Shown: positions 10,901 through 19,600 of the stretch, piece after piece
Numbering within the stretch: the stretch's first letter is position 1
Layout of the letters: every line of letters begins with the position of its first letter
Assembly (NCBI GenBank): GCA_963825595.1
Contig: CAWGUE010000008.1
Span: 124,001-188,000, forward strand
Direction: 5' to 3'
DNA: 64,000 nucleotides
Source of the DNA: JARFQH01 sp963825595
GTDB lineage: Bacteria > Desulfobacterota > Desulfobacteria > Desulfobacterales > SG8-13
Made by a program: the position numbers and the translations under genes
Notes under the pieces: model-generated
Told to the model about the DNA's origin: nothing
Seen by the model: only the letters and a program-made list of their open reading frames with translations
Database searches by the model: none

Positions 10901-12375
10901 AGAATGTTGTTGCTCGAGAGCATCAGCACCCGCGCTTCGATCTGGGCTTCCACAGAAAGCGGCACGTGCACGGCCATCTGGTCGCCGTCAAAGTCGGCAT
11001 TGAATGCGGTACACACCAGCGGATGCAATTGAATGGCCTTGCCTTCGATAAGGATCGGCTCGAACGCCTGGATGCCAAGTCGGTGAAGCGTGGGTGCCCG
11101 GTTGAGCATCACCGGATATTCCTTGACGACTTCATCCAAGGTGTCCCAGACCTCCGGCGTCTCACGTTCAACCATTTTTTTGGCACTCTTGACGGTGGAT
11201 ACCAGTCCTTTCTGCTCCAGCCGGTAATAGACGAACGGCTTGAAGAGCTCCAGCGCCATGGCCTTGGGTAATCCGCATTGGTGCAACCGTAAGTCCGGAC
11301 CGACCGTAATAACCGTCCGACCGGAGTAATCGACCCGCTTGCCCAGTAGGTTCTGCCTAAAACGTCCCTGCTTGCCCTTTAACGTATCACTGAGAGATTT
11401 GAGCGGCCGCCTGTTGGTACCGGTTATCACCCTGCCGTGCCGACCGTTGTCAAACAGAACGTCGACAGATTCCTGGAGCATTCTTTTTTCGTTGCGGACA
11501 ATAATATCGGGCGCTTTGAGATCGATCAGGCGCTTCAATCGGTTGTTGCGGTTGATGACCCGTCGGTAGAGATCGTTAAGATCGGATGTGGCGAAACGAC
11601 CACCTTCCAGAGGAACAAGGGGTCTAAGATCCGGTGGCAGAACCGGAATGGCATCCATTATCATCCAGATCGGGTTGACACCGGATTTACGAAAAGCGTC
11701 GACGATCTTCAGCCGTTTGGCAAGCTTCTGGCGCTTGGCCACAGAACCGGTTTCCCGAATATCACGACGCAACTCTTTATAGATCTCATCCAGATCCAGA
11801 TCGGCCAGCATTTCCTTAACGGCCTCGGCGCCGATACCGGCCTTGAATTTATCGCCGTATTTCTCGAGGGCTTCATGGTACTTTTCATCGGTCAGCAACT
11901 GGCCGCGGGTAAGATCGGTATCTTTCGGATCGACAACGATATAACTGTCGAAGTAGAGAACCTTCTCCATATTTTTAAGGGTCAGATCCAACAGGTTGCC
12001 GATTTTACTGGGAAGGCTTTTTAAGAACCAGATATGTGAAACCGGGGTGGCCAGTTCGATGTGGGCCATTCGTTCACGGCGAACTTTGGACTGAATAACC
12101 TCGACACCGCATTTTTCACAGATCACGCCACGGTGCTTCATACGTTTGTATTTACCGCAATTACATTCATAGTCCTTGGTTGGACCAAATATTTTGGCAC
12201 AGAAAAGCCCGTCGCGTTCGGGCTTAAACGTCCGATAGTTGATGGTCTCAGGCTTTTTGATTTCACCGAAAGACCACTTTCGGATTTGCTCCGGAGACGC
12301 CAGGGAAATCTTGATACCGGTGTATTTCCTGGGGTCTGTCGGTTTAGCGAAAAAATCGTATAATGTATCCATCAT
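7963..12375 (-). CDS. rpoC: RNA polymerase subunit beta' with an extra inserted domain
   Basis: Catalytic subunit, 1470 residues (E. coli 1407). Zinc site 1: C71, C73, C86, C89. Catalytic NADFDGD at 459-465 (three Asp for Mg). Zinc site 2: C909, C983, C990, C993. Trigger-loop region MRTFHIGG near 1027-1034, followed by the long SI3-type insertion typical of proteobacteria. Between TTVGRILLWEIIP (~560-572) and IPFDVVNRVMDKK (~674-686), where E. coli runs on directly, there is a ~98-residue insertion resembling a parvulin isomerase. ATG at 12375 has AAGGG upstream; the ATG one codon later is an alternative. Cotranscribed with rpoB (67-nt gap). Confidence 0.98.
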   Translation of the reverse strand: MMDTLYDFFAKPTDPRKYTGIKISLASPEQIRKWSFGEIKKPETINYRTFKPERDGLFCAKIFGPTKDYECNCGKYKRMKHRGVICEKCGVEVIQSKVRRERMAHIELATPVSHIWFLKSLPSKIGNLLDLTLKNMEKVLYFDSYIVVDPKDTDLTRGQLLTDEKYHEALEKYGDKFKAGIGAEAVKEMLADLDLDEIYKELRRDIRETGSVAKRQKLAKRLKIVDAFRKSGVNPIWMIMDAIPVLPPDLRPLVPLEGGRFATSDLNDLYRRVINRNNRLKRLIDLKAPDIIVRNEKRMLQESVDVLFDNGRHGRVITGTNRRPLKSLSDTLKGKQGRFRQNLLGKRVDYSGRTVITVGPDLRLHQCGLPKAMALELFKPFVYYRLEQKGLVSTVKSAKKMVERETPEVWDTLDEVVKEYPVMLNRAPTLHRLGIQAFEPILIEGKAIQLHPLVCTAFNADFDGDQMAVHVPLSVEAQIEARVLMLSSNNILSPANGSPIIVPSQDIVLGLYYMTRGIPARKGDGKYFANPEEVRVAYDDGKVELHAEISVRMDGKRVDTTVGRILLWEIIPEEDILELRHIMVKDIQEAKSVYRKLKEGGDFSKLVKAHSQSLDKENDGSIGLVRKDEFVNTFNIDEDTADKVYYLNVGDVSEVLTADGKHHLFKVLKRQAPIPFDVVNRVMDKKTLRDLVDYVYRNLGPKATVILSDRLKNTGYRYSTEGGLSISIDAMITPDSKWKILKEAEKQVEEISRQYTEGLITQGEKYNKVVDIWAKATDDVANEMMEAMRLAPVNDSAGNPVEDKDGKPIISESFNPIYMMADSGARGSKDQMRQLAGMRGLMAKPSGEIIETPITSNFREGLSVLQYFISTHGARKGLADTALKTANSGYLTRRLADVAQDCIVMEDDCGTRMGVVVGPLMEGGEVIQRIGERVLGRVTADDVIDPFTEEIIVPANHQIDESAVQRIEDAGLTSMKIRSVLTCRTKTGVCANCYGRDLAHGQTVELGQAVGILAAQSIGEPGTQLTMRTFHIGGTASRRVEQADIRARVDGEIKFVDLHVAKNSAGQAVVMNRRGGKFTIVNEKGRELESFPVIYGAHLLAQDGMSVKSGDLLATWDPFTTPILTEVDGVVKFGDIVPGKTMQEKVDPVTGKSSQTIIESKTTEERPRISIKGKDGKTFKLPGSNAMARYLLPVNAILLVEEGHAVKAGDIVAKLPRATTKTKDITGGLPRVAELFEVRKPKEVAILSEIDGYVSIAKGTKKGKQKVTISPVDGVGDSKNYLIPRGKHINVIEGDYVRAGEPLIGGSAVPQDILNIKGEVDLARYLVDEVQEVYRLQGVRINDKHIEVIVRQMMRRVKVVEVGDTEFIAEEQVDRVRFDDANRAVIMQGGKPAVAEPLILGITKASLSTDSFISAASFQETTKVLTDASISGSVDFLKGLKENVIMGRLIPAGTGIAAYHDLGVEVVDDI
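10363..10656 (-). other. Parvulin-like (PpiC/SurA rotamase) domain inserted in RpoC
   Basis: RpoC residues ~574-671. The stretch reads LRHIMVKDIQEA, then KLKEGGDFSKLVKAHS, DGSIGLVRKDEFVNTF, and finally HHLFKVLKRQ. This follows the parvulin pattern HILVK / G-x-DF-x-x-LAK-x-HS / GGDLG / F-x-x-x-x-F / H-x-IKV in order. The two conserved histidines fall at H581 and H663 and the hydrophobic-pocket Phe at F634. The usual catalytic Cys/Asp after the HS motif appears to be Ser, and the pocket Met is Phe, so activity is uncertain. The insertion lies just before the segment that in E. coli carries ppGpp site 1 residues and the secondary-channel rim helices. Confidence 0.8.
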
Positions 12376-12442
12376 GGTTTAATTCCCTTTCACCTGTCAT
12401 ATGGGATTCTTGCGGCCACTTCCTGGAAAATGCGTGTGACGA

Positions 12443-15400
12443 TCAACCCTTGCCTTCAATCAGGTCGATATCGAGTCCCAAGGCCTGAAGTTCTTTGGTC
12501 ATCACTCTGAAAGACTCAGGGATACCGGGTTCCAGAACATTTTGGCCTTTAACGATCTTTTCGTACATTCGCGTTCTACCGGCCATGTCATCTGATTTAA
12601 CGGTCAGAAACTCCTGTAGTGCGAAGGCTGCTCCGTAAGCTTCCATCGCCCAAACCTCCATCTCTCCGAGCCGCTGACCGCCGAACTGTGCTTTACCGCC
12701 GAGCGGCTGCTGGGTCACCAGCGAATAAGGACCAATGGACCGGGCATGAATCTTGTCATCGACCAAATGATGCAGTTTCAATACGTACATGGTGCCGACG
12801 GTAATTTTTTCTTTAAAAGGCTCTCCGGTGCGTCCATCGTAAAGGGTAGTCTGCCCGGTCGTGCTCACATCCGCCTCTTTGAGAAGATTTTTGATTTCAT
12901 CCTCTTTGGCGCCGTCAAATACAGGCGTTGCCATATGCACGCCATCCTTGTATTGCATGGCAAACGCCATCAACGCTTCAGCACTGAAATCTTTGATCGT
13001 TTTCTGAGCTTCGGCGTCTATGAATATTCTTTTTAGTTTATCTCGCAACGCTTTGGTCTTCTGCTCCTCGATCAACAGACTCAGCTGATCTCCGAGGGTT
13101 TTGGCGGCCCGTCCGAGGTGGATTTCAAGAATCTGACCGACGTTCATGCGCGAAGGAACGCCCAAGGGATTCAGAACCATGTCGACCGGCTTTCCGTCCT
13201 GGAAATAGGGGAGATCTTCAATGGGTAGAATTCTGGAGACGACGCCCTTGTTCCCGTGGCGACCTGCCATCTTGTCGCCAACAGAAAGTTTCCGTTTCAT
13301 GGCAACATAGACTTTGACGAGTTTTATGACACCGGGGGGCAAATCGTCACCCTTTTCGTAACGGGTGACCTGTTGTTCGAACACCATCCGTGTCACTTCG
13401 CTCTGATCCCGGTAACGTTCGAGCAGATCGTGGACCCTTTCGGTCTTTTTCGGATCTTTCAGAACCAAACCTTCCAGCGCAGCCAACGGAATTTGATCAA
13501 GGGTGTCGCCGTCAATTTTTGCCCCTTTGGCCACCAGGCTCTTCTTGCCTTTTTTCAGGGTCGATTGCGCTTGCTCGCCTACCAGCAGATGCTTGAGTTC
13601 GCCACGCACGACATCCTGGATGACCACCAGTTCATCATCCCGATCCTTTTCAAAACCGGCAATCTCTTCATCTTCGATCAACCGGGTGCGATCGTCCTTC
13701 TGGACCCCGCGACGCGAGAACACCTTAGCGTCAATTACAATTCCCTGTATACCGGGGGGAACCCGCAGAGACGTATCTTTCACATCACCGGCTTTTTCGC
13801 CGAAGATGGCCCGCAACAGTTTCTCCTCCGGTGAAAGTTGTGTTTCACCTTTCGGAGTGATCTTGCCGACCAGGATGTCTCCCGGCACAACCTCAGCCCC
13901 CAGACGGATAATTCCGCTGTCATCGAGGTTCTTCATCGCTTCTTCCCCAACATTCGGGATGTCGCGGGTGATGTCTTCCTTGCCAAGTTTGGTGTCTCGG
14001 GCGACCACTTCGAACTCTTCGATATGAACGGACGTGTAAACCCCGTCTCGAACCAGTCGTTCGCTCACCAAAATGGAGTCCTCGAAATTGTATCCCCCCC
14101 AAGGCATGAAAGCCACGGTGACGTTTTTGCCCAGGGCCAACTCTCCCTTCTCCGTAGCCGGACCGTCGGCGATGATTTCCCCCGCCTTAACCTTTTGCCC
14201 GTTGCGAACGATGGGGCGGTGGTTGAAACAGGTGTTCTGATTACTGCGGATAAATTTCGACAGGTTGTAGATCGTGACGTCCTTTGATATCGGGTCCTTT
14301 GACGGATCGTGCTTCAGAACGATTCGAGAGGCATCCACGTCAACGACCTCGGCATCACGCTGCGCAACAATGGTCACTCCGGAATCCTTGGCGACGACCC
14401 CCTCGATTCCGGTTCCGACAAGCGGCGCCTCATTGACCAGCAGAGGCACAGCCTGGCGCTGCATGTTAGATCCCATCAGTGCCCGGTTGGCATCGTCGTT
14501 TTCTAAAAAGGGTATCAGTGAAGCCGATACGCTCACCAACTGGTTGGGAGAGATGTCCATCAGTTCTATCTCCTCCCGCGGCATCATCGTAAACTCTCCG
14601 GCAACGCGCGATGTCACCATAGGATTTAAATAACGGTCCTTGCCGTCGACTGGTGCATTGGCCTGAGCAATGGGGTGTTCTTTTTCTTCAAATGCATCCA
14701 GAAATTTTACCTCTTTTGTAACCGTGGCATCCTGGACGATTCGGTAGGGTGTTTCTATGAATCCGAAATTATTCACCCGCGCATATGTGCTCAGTGACAC
14801 AATCAGACCAATGTTGGGTCCTTCAGGTGTTTCAATGGGACAGATGCGGCCGTAGTGGGACGGATGTACATCACGCACCTCGAACCCGGCGCGTTCGCGC
14901 GTCAACCCACCCGGCCCCAGAGCGCTGAGTCTTCGCTTGTGTGTCGTCTCAGAGAGCGGGTTGGTCTGGTCCATAAATTGAGATAGTTGGCTGGTCCCGA
15001 AAAATTCCTTAACTACCGCCGAAACCGGCTTTGGGTTGATCAAATCGTGAGGCATCAGCGCATCAACTTCCTGAAGACTCATACGCTCCTTGATCGCACG
15101 TTCCATGCGGACCAAACCAATCCGATACTGGTTTTCGAGCAATTCACCCACAGCGCGGACCCTGCGGTTCCCGAGATGATCGATATCATCGACAACCCCT
15201 TGAGTGTCCCTGAGCTCAATCAGCGCTCTGGTCGTCAGCAGTATATCCTCCTTGCGCAGAATGCGAAGGTTCATCGATGTTTTAATGTCGAGTCTCTGGT
15301 TGATTTTTAGTCGCCCGACACCCGAAAGGTCGTAATAGTTAGGCTTGAAAAAGAGGTTGTCGATGAAATCCTGCGCCACTTCGGGCGTGGCAGGATTACC

Positions 15401-16540
15401 CGGCCTGAGTCTCCGGTAAATTTCGATCAGGGCTTCCTCTTTGCCATCAACTTTGTCAACCAGAAGGGTTTTGCGGATCGAATCGCTGCTGGAGGCGCCA
15501 TCGACATAGAGCACATCAAATTCGTTGATGCCGGCTTTTTCGAGTTTGGCCAGGTTTTCTTCATCTGCCGTATCGTTGGCCTTTACAATCGGCAAGTCTG
15601 TTTCAGGGTAGTAAATGGTATGTGCAAAAATTCTGCCGTTCAACTCTTCCGGCCCAATGGGTATCGAATCGGCTCCGGCGGCCTGCAACCTTTTGACCGC
15701 GCGAGCTGTAATGATCCGGCCTTTTTTAATCAACACATCCTCTTTTTCCGGATCTTTTATGTCTCGGGTAGCACGCTGCCCCTTTAAAAATTCGGGTTTG
15801 AATCGCTTTGAGATTCGCTTGCCCTCGATAATGATTTTTTCGCTTTTGTAGAAATAAGTCAGCAGGTCTTCGACACTGTAACCGAAAGCTTTAAAGAGAA
15901 TGGTAACGGGGAATTTACGCCGCCTGTCGATCCGGATGTAAACGATATCCTTAGGATCGATTTCCATATCGATCCAAGAACCTCGAACGGGTATTATTCT
16001 GGAGCTGTATATAATTTTGCCACTCGAATGGGACTTGCCCTTGTCGTGATCGAAGAACACGCCGGAGGACCGATGCAACTGGCTGACCACAACCCGTTCC
16101 GTTCCATTGATGATGAACGTTCCCTTTTCGGTCATCATCGGTATGGTACCAAAATAAATTTCCTGCTCTTTTATGTCGCGAATATTTGAAATCCCCGTAT
16201 CCGCGTCAGTATCATATACCACGAGGCGAACGGTGATTCGTAAAGGTATCTCATAAGTCATCCCCCGGTGGATGCACTCTTCAACGCTGTGCTTGACCTC
16301 CGCAAAACGGTATGACACAAATTCTAGCGAAGCACTTCCTGTGAAGTCTTTGATGGGAAAAACGGATTTGAATACCGCCTGCAGCCCTATATCCTCCCGC
16401 TTTTCCGGCGGGACATCCATTTGCTGCAACCTTTTGTAGGACTCCCTTTGGACTGCGATAAGATCTGGAATATCGACAATCTTACGGATTTTACCGAAAT
16501 TTTTCCTTATCCGGTTGCTTGTCAGGGGTCTTTCCGACAT
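12443..16540 (-). CDS. rpoB: RNA polymerase subunit beta
   Basis: 1365 residues, ordinary proteobacterial length. The rifampicin pocket (around residues 505-540) reads QLSQFMDQTNPLSE then THKRRLSALGPGGL, i.e. a susceptible-type sequence at the D516, H526 and S531 equivalents. The active-site GDKMAGRHGNKG lies near 1090-1105 and the C terminus has the family's MTKELQALGLDI. ATG with GGAG nine bases upstream. Preceded by rplL and a strong hairpin in the 169-nt spacer. Confidence 0.98.
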   Translation of the reverse strand: MSERPLTSNRIRKNFGKIRKIVDIPDLIAVQRESYKRLQQMDVPPEKREDIGLQAVFKSVFPIKDFTGSASLEFVSYRFAEVKHSVEECIHRGMTYEIPLRITVRLVVYDTDADTGISNIRDIKEQEIYFGTIPMMTEKGTFIINGTERVVVSQLHRSSGVFFDHDKGKSHSSGKIIYSSRIIPVRGSWIDMEIDPKDIVYIRIDRRRKFPVTILFKAFGYSVEDLLTYFYKSEKIIIEGKRISKRFKPEFLKGQRATRDIKDPEKEDVLIKKGRIITARAVKRLQAAGADSIPIGPEELNGRIFAHTIYYPETDLPIVKANDTADEENLAKLEKAGINEFDVLYVDGASSSDSIRKTLLVDKVDGKEEALIEIYRRLRPGNPATPEVAQDFIDNLFFKPNYYDLSGVGRLKINQRLDIKTSMNLRILRKEDILLTTRALIELRDTQGVVDDIDHLGNRRVRAVGELLENQYRIGLVRMERAIKERMSLQEVDALMPHDLINPKPVSAVVKEFFGTSQLSQFMDQTNPLSETTHKRRLSALGPGGLTRERAGFEVRDVHPSHYGRICPIETPEGPNIGLIVSLSTYARVNNFGFIETPYRIVQDATVTKEVKFLDAFEEKEHPIAQANAPVDGKDRYLNPMVTSRVAGEFTMMPREEIELMDISPNQLVSVSASLIPFLENDDANRALMGSNMQRQAVPLLVNEAPLVGTGIEGVVAKDSGVTIVAQRDAEVVDVDASRIVLKHDPSKDPISKDVTIYNLSKFIRSNQNTCFNHRPIVRNGQKVKAGEIIADGPATEKGELALGKNVTVAFMPWGGYNFEDSILVSERLVRDGVYTSVHIEEFEVVARDTKLGKEDITRDIPNVGEEAMKNLDDSGIIRLGAEVVPGDILVGKITPKGETQLSPEEKLLRAIFGEKAGDVKDTSLRVPPGIQGIVIDAKVFSRRGVQKDDRTRLIEDEEIAGFEKDRDDELVVIQDVVRGELKHLLVGEQAQSTLKKGKKSLVAKGAKIDGDTLDQIPLAALEGLVLKDPKKTERVHDLLERYRDQSEVTRMVFEQQVTRYEKGDDLPPGVIKLVKVYVAMKRKLSVGDKMAGRHGNKGVVSRILPIEDLPYFQDGKPVDMVLNPLGVPSRMNVGQILEIHLGRAAKTLGDQLSLLIEEQKTKALRDKLKRIFIDAEAQKTIKDFSAEALMAFAMQYKDGVHMATPVFDGAKEDEIKNLLKEADVSTTGQTTLYDGRTGEPFKEKITVGTMYVLKLHHLVDDKIHARSIGPYSLVTQQPLGGKAQFGGQRLGEMEVWAMEAYGAAFALQEFLTVKSDDMAGRTRMYEKIVKGQNVLEPGIPESFRVMTKELQALGLDIDLIEGKG

Positions 16541-16635
16541 TTTTGCTCCAGTATTTTTGGGGTTACATGACTCAATGGAAAATAGCCGAAACGGCTAAAC
16601 GATTCTTTGGAGAGAGTGACCGTTTTTTTTTGCAA

Positions 16636-16671
16636 CCGGCGGGATGAATCTGTGTCCCTTCATCCCGCCGG
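16636..16671 (-). other. Perfect 13-bp hairpin in the rplL-rpoB spacer
   Basis: CCGGCGGGATGAA and TTCATCCCGCCGG pair perfectly around a 10-nt loop. On the transcribed (minus) strand it is followed by TTGC and a run of A, not U, so full termination is unlikely. In E. coli the same spacer holds an attenuator and an RNase III site that set the L7/L12 to beta ratio; a similar role is inferred here. Confidence 0.65.
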
Positions 16672-16709
16672 AGATTCGCTACCCTGCTCCGTGGTTTACG
16701 CCAAGGTAA

Positions 16710-17093
16710 TTACTTGACCTCGACCTGGGCGCCAGCTTCTTCCAGTTGAGTCTTTATCTTTTCGGCCTCATCCTTCGACACGCCCTCTTTGACCGGTTTT
16801 GGAACGCTGTCCACGAGGTCTTTGGCATCTTTCAACCCAAGGCCGGTTATGGCCCTGACTTCTTTAATGACCTGAATCTTCTTATCCCCGTGCGCCACTA
16901 GAATGACATCGAACTCGGTTTTTTCCTCAGCTTGCGCGGCACCCTCGCCGGCCGGTCCAGCCGCCATCATTGCAACCGGCGCTGCAGCGGATACACCGAA
17001 TTTCTCTTCGAGTTCTTTAATGAGTTCGGACAGCTCCAGGACCGTCATGTTAGAAATGAATTCAATCACGTCTTCTTTGGTAACCTTCGCCAT
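16710..17093 (-). CDS. rplL: 50S ribosomal protein L7/L12
   Basis: Stalk protein that recruits translational GTPases, present in several copies per ribosome. 127 residues from the ATG at 17093 (MAKVTKEDVIEFISNMTV), preceded by GAGGAG. N-terminal dimerisation helices, an Ala-rich hinge (~35-58) and the C-terminal domain EKTEFDVILVAHGDKKIQVIK with GLGLKDAKDLVD are all present. A five-codon upstream extension lacks support. Confidence 0.97.
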   Translation of the reverse strand: MAKVTKEDVIEFISNMTVLELSELIKELEEKFGVSAAAPVAMMAAGPAGEGAAQAEEKTEFDVILVAHGDKKIQVIKEVRAITGLGLKDAKDLVDSVPKPVKEGVSKDEAEKIKTQLEEAGAQVEVK

Positions 17094-17164
17094 TTTATAT
17101 CTCCTCAAACTTTTCTATGGAGTTTTATCGTATTGTTGCCAGAACAAGTGGATGCGCCTTCCGG

Positions 17165-17686
17165 TCAGGCGGCTTCCTTCTGATCGTTTATCGCCTGCAG
17201 TACATTCATGAACTGCTGTGGGACACCGTTCAAAACTCTGACGAAGCCGGTCGGCACGCCGACCATCACTGAAAGCAGCTGGCTGAGCAGCGCTTCACGA
17301 GACGGCAGGGCCGCAAGTGCCCTTATGCTTGCCAGATCAAGAACCTTGTCTTCCATGATGCCGGCTTTGATTTCCAGCTTATCGTTCTTTTTGGCAAACT
17401 CAGTCAGAATCTTGGCCGGAGCAACCGGGTCATCAAAGCTCAGGGCAATCGCGCTGGGCCCCTTGAACTGGTTCTTGATCGCATCGACATTGGTCGCCTC
17501 AGCCGCCCTGATCAACATCGTGTTTTTGACGACAAGATAATCGACCTGAGATTCCCGCAGCTTCCTGCGCAGATCCGTCATAGTCTCAACATTCAACCCT
17601 TTGTAATCGGTGACAATAACCACTTTGGATTTCAAAAATTTCTCGCGCAGGTCCTCGACGATTTTTTTCTTTTCATCCAATTTCAA
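17165..17686 (-). CDS. rplJ: 50S ribosomal protein L10
   Basis: Base of the ribosomal stalk, holding L7/L12 dimers, and usual autogenous repressor of its operon. The start is taken as TTG at 17686 because GGAGG lies 10 nt upstream and the resulting 173-residue protein begins LKLDEKKKIVEDLREKFL like other L10 proteins. The frame stays open further upstream but that sequence is unlike L10. Contains VVIVTDYKGLNVETMTDLRRKLR and the GPSAIALSFDDPVAPAKIL segment; the C-terminal helix for L12 binding follows. Confidence 0.92.
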   Translation of the reverse strand: MKLDEKKKIVEDLREKFLKSKVVIVTDYKGLNVETMTDLRRKLRESQVDYLVVKNTMLIRAAEATNVDAIKNQFKGPSAIALSFDDPVAPAKILTEFAKKNDKLEIKAGIMEDKVLDLASIRALAALPSREALLSQLLSVMVGVPTGFVRVLNGVPQQFMNVLQAINDQKEAA

Positions 17687-18048
17687 ATCGAATACACCTC
17701 CTCTCCTTATCTGTTTTAACCGGAGGTAAGAATGGGTATCAATGGCGAATGGTGGTTGTTTGTCCGGCGGTGTGAGAAAACGGTCTGCACAGAATTCCCG
17801 TTTCGAACGTACATTCGAATGGGGACGCAACGTGTCAAACCTGTCTCGGTAGGCCGGCAACTGCCGATTAAACACATCATGTTCGCCATAAACTGTGTGC
17901 CTACGGTCTTTGACAGATATTCGTTTATACTGCCAATAATAGTTATACTGCTAAGGATTTGAGTAACAAGGCGAGTACCACCGCGCTGTTCAGCCCGTAG
18001 TGAGAATGCGGGACTCCAACGCAACCGGCAGACCATGCACCCGCACCA
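17687..18048 (-). promoter_or_regulatory. rplA-rplJ leader region (probable L10 leader)
   Basis: 362 nt without a credible gene. On the minus strand an ACCTCC (17722-17727) can pair with the rplJ Shine-Dalgarno GGAGGT (17696-17701) across a 20-nt loop, which would hide the ribosome binding site. In many bacteria L10 binds this leader to repress rplJL; that role here is inferred from position and the pairing only. No convincing -10/-35 pair was picked. Confidence 0.5.
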
Positions 18049-18753
18049 CTATTTGACTAAATCCTTGATTAATGCCGTATCTATTTTTATTCCTGGCCCC
18101 ATGGTCGTTGAAATCGCAATTCCCTTTAGATAAGTTCCTTTGCTTGACGCCGGCTTCAGGCGAACAATAGTTTCCAGGAAAGCGGTAAGATTCTGAACGA
18201 TTTTTTCAACGCCAAAAGAAACTTTTCCCATGGATGCGTGCACAATGCCGGCTTTCTCGACTCTGAATTCTATCTTGCCGGCTTTAAGTTCTTCCACCGC
18301 GCGTGCCACATCGAAGGTAACCGTGCCTGTTTTGGCATTGGGCATAAGACCTCTGGGACCAAGTATTTTTCCAATTTTGCCAACCGAGCCCATCATATCG
18401 GGTGTCGCCACAGCCTTATCGAATCCCAGCCAGCCTTCCTTAATTTTTTCAACCATGTCGTCGCTTCCGGCAAAATCAGCGCCGGCATCCAACGCTTCTT
18501 TTTCCTTTTCCCCTTTAGCAAACACCAGAACTTTTATCTCTTTACCAGTGCCGTTCGGCAATACGACCGATCCGCGTACCATTTGGTCGGCATGGCGCGG
18601 ATCAACGCCGAGTTTGACACTCACATCGATGGTTTCATCAAATTTGGCGAAAGACGAATCGATTGAGATCTGAACGGCTTCATTGAAGTCAGATTTATCT
18701 ATGGCTGTAATCTTCTTTTTTGCTTCGAGGTATTTTTTACCACGCTTCGGCAT
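18049..18753 (-). CDS. rplA: 50S ribosomal protein L1
   Basis: L1-stalk protein that helps move the E-site tRNA and in many bacteria represses its own L11 operon. 234 residues, normal length. MPKRGKKYLEAKKKI at the start; conserved VKLGVDPRHADQMVRGSVVLPNGTGK and GPRGLMPNAKTGTVT (around 125-140) are intact. Follows rplK by 92 nt. Confidence 0.97.
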   Translation of the reverse strand: MPKRGKKYLEAKKKITAIDKSDFNEAVQISIDSSFAKFDETIDVSVKLGVDPRHADQMVRGSVVLPNGTGKEIKVLVFAKGEKEKEALDAGADFAGSDDMVEKIKEGWLGFDKAVATPDMMGSVGKIGKILGPRGLMPNAKTGTVTFDVARAVEELKAGKIEFRVEKAGIVHASMGKVSFGVEKIVQNLTAFLETIVRLKPASSKGTYLKGIAISTTMGPGIKIDTALIKDLVK

Positions 18754-18845
18754 TTTCTTTACCCACCTTGTCCGTGATTTTTAAACGTCTATATGCGCAA
18801 CGCACCAAGTCATCGGGTGCTCGGGGCCACCATGACAGTTCGTGC

Positions 18846-19268
18846 TCAAGCGACTTCGATACCCATACTCCGTGCTGTTCCTTCAATAATTTTGCAGGCA
18901 GCTGCCAGATCGTTGGCATTCAGGTCGACCATTTTCTGTTTGGCAATTTCTTCCACTTGCGCCCGGGTCACTTTTCCGACCCGATCGCGTTTGGGGTCAC
19001 CAGCGCCTTTAGCTATCTGGGCGGCTTTCTTCAACAACACTGCCGCCGGTGGTGTCTTGGTGATAAAAGTGAATGACCGGTCTTGATAAACCGTAATGAC
19101 AACAGGTATAATTGTACCGGCGTCATCTGCCGTTCGGGCATTAAATGCTTTGCAAAAATCCATGATATTGACACCATGCTGACCCAAAGCCGGCCCAATC
19201 GGTGGTGAGGGGTTGGCTTTACCGGCTTCTACCTGCAACTTGATCAATGCCATAACTTTTTTTGCCAT
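18846..19268 (-). CDS. rplK: 50S ribosomal protein L11
   Basis: GTPase-centre protein, also needed for the stringent response through RelA. 140 residues. The N-terminal domain has KANPSPPIGPALGQHGVNIM with the proline-rich helix that thiostrepton contacts; the C-terminal rRNA-binding domain has AAQIAKGAGDPKRDRVG. A mobile-type repeat sits in the 332-nt spacer to nusG. Confidence 0.97.
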   Translation of the reverse strand: MAKKVMALIKLQVEAGKANPSPPIGPALGQHGVNIMDFCKAFNARTADDAGTIIPVVITVYQDRSFTFITKTPPAAVLLKKAAQIAKGAGDPKRDRVGKVTRAQVEEIAKQKMVDLNANDLAAACKIIEGTARSMGIEVA

Positions 19269-19387
19269 GCTGAATACTCGCTCCTCGTACTCGATTTGTT
19301 TGCTTTATCAACCGAAAATCAAAGGCCTAAGACGCATAAAGAAGCCCGAACCTTGGCGCTTTTAATCGGCGTTCTGTATGTGTGCGT

Positions 19388-19597
19388 AGAAGTGGATTCA
19401 AAACCCCATCTGACACCCAATCCGCCAAAGGTTTATCCGCCTCAGGCGGGCGGACAAGTTGCGGTGTTGCAGTCCTCATCAGTCAGTGTCAGGGGGTCCT
19501 ATCCCTGACACTGAAGACATACGCCCATGTGTGCTGCGCTTTTTCGTCGGCCCACGTCTTGCACTTAGACGTGATCTGAGGTTTTGAGACCACTTCT
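19388..19597 (-). repeat. MITE-like repeat, copy B (between nusG and rplK)
   Basis: About 210 bp, clearly homologous (reverse orientation) to 44718-44921. Ends are imperfect inverted repeats of the form AGAAGTGGTYTCAAAAYC. Inside are the same two hairpins: a TCAGTGTCAGGG-type palindrome and CCGCCTGAGGCGG. No ORF of note. The rest of the 19269-19600 spacer (about 120 bp next to rplK) shows nothing recognisable. The end nearest nusG lies 4 bp from the nusG stop. Confidence 0.85.
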
Positions 19598-19600
19598 AAC

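Noticed and set aside
10387..11271. Plus-strand frame of ~294 codons inside rpoC
   Set aside because: Antisense to a conserved part of rpoC, no ribosome binding site and no family likeness.
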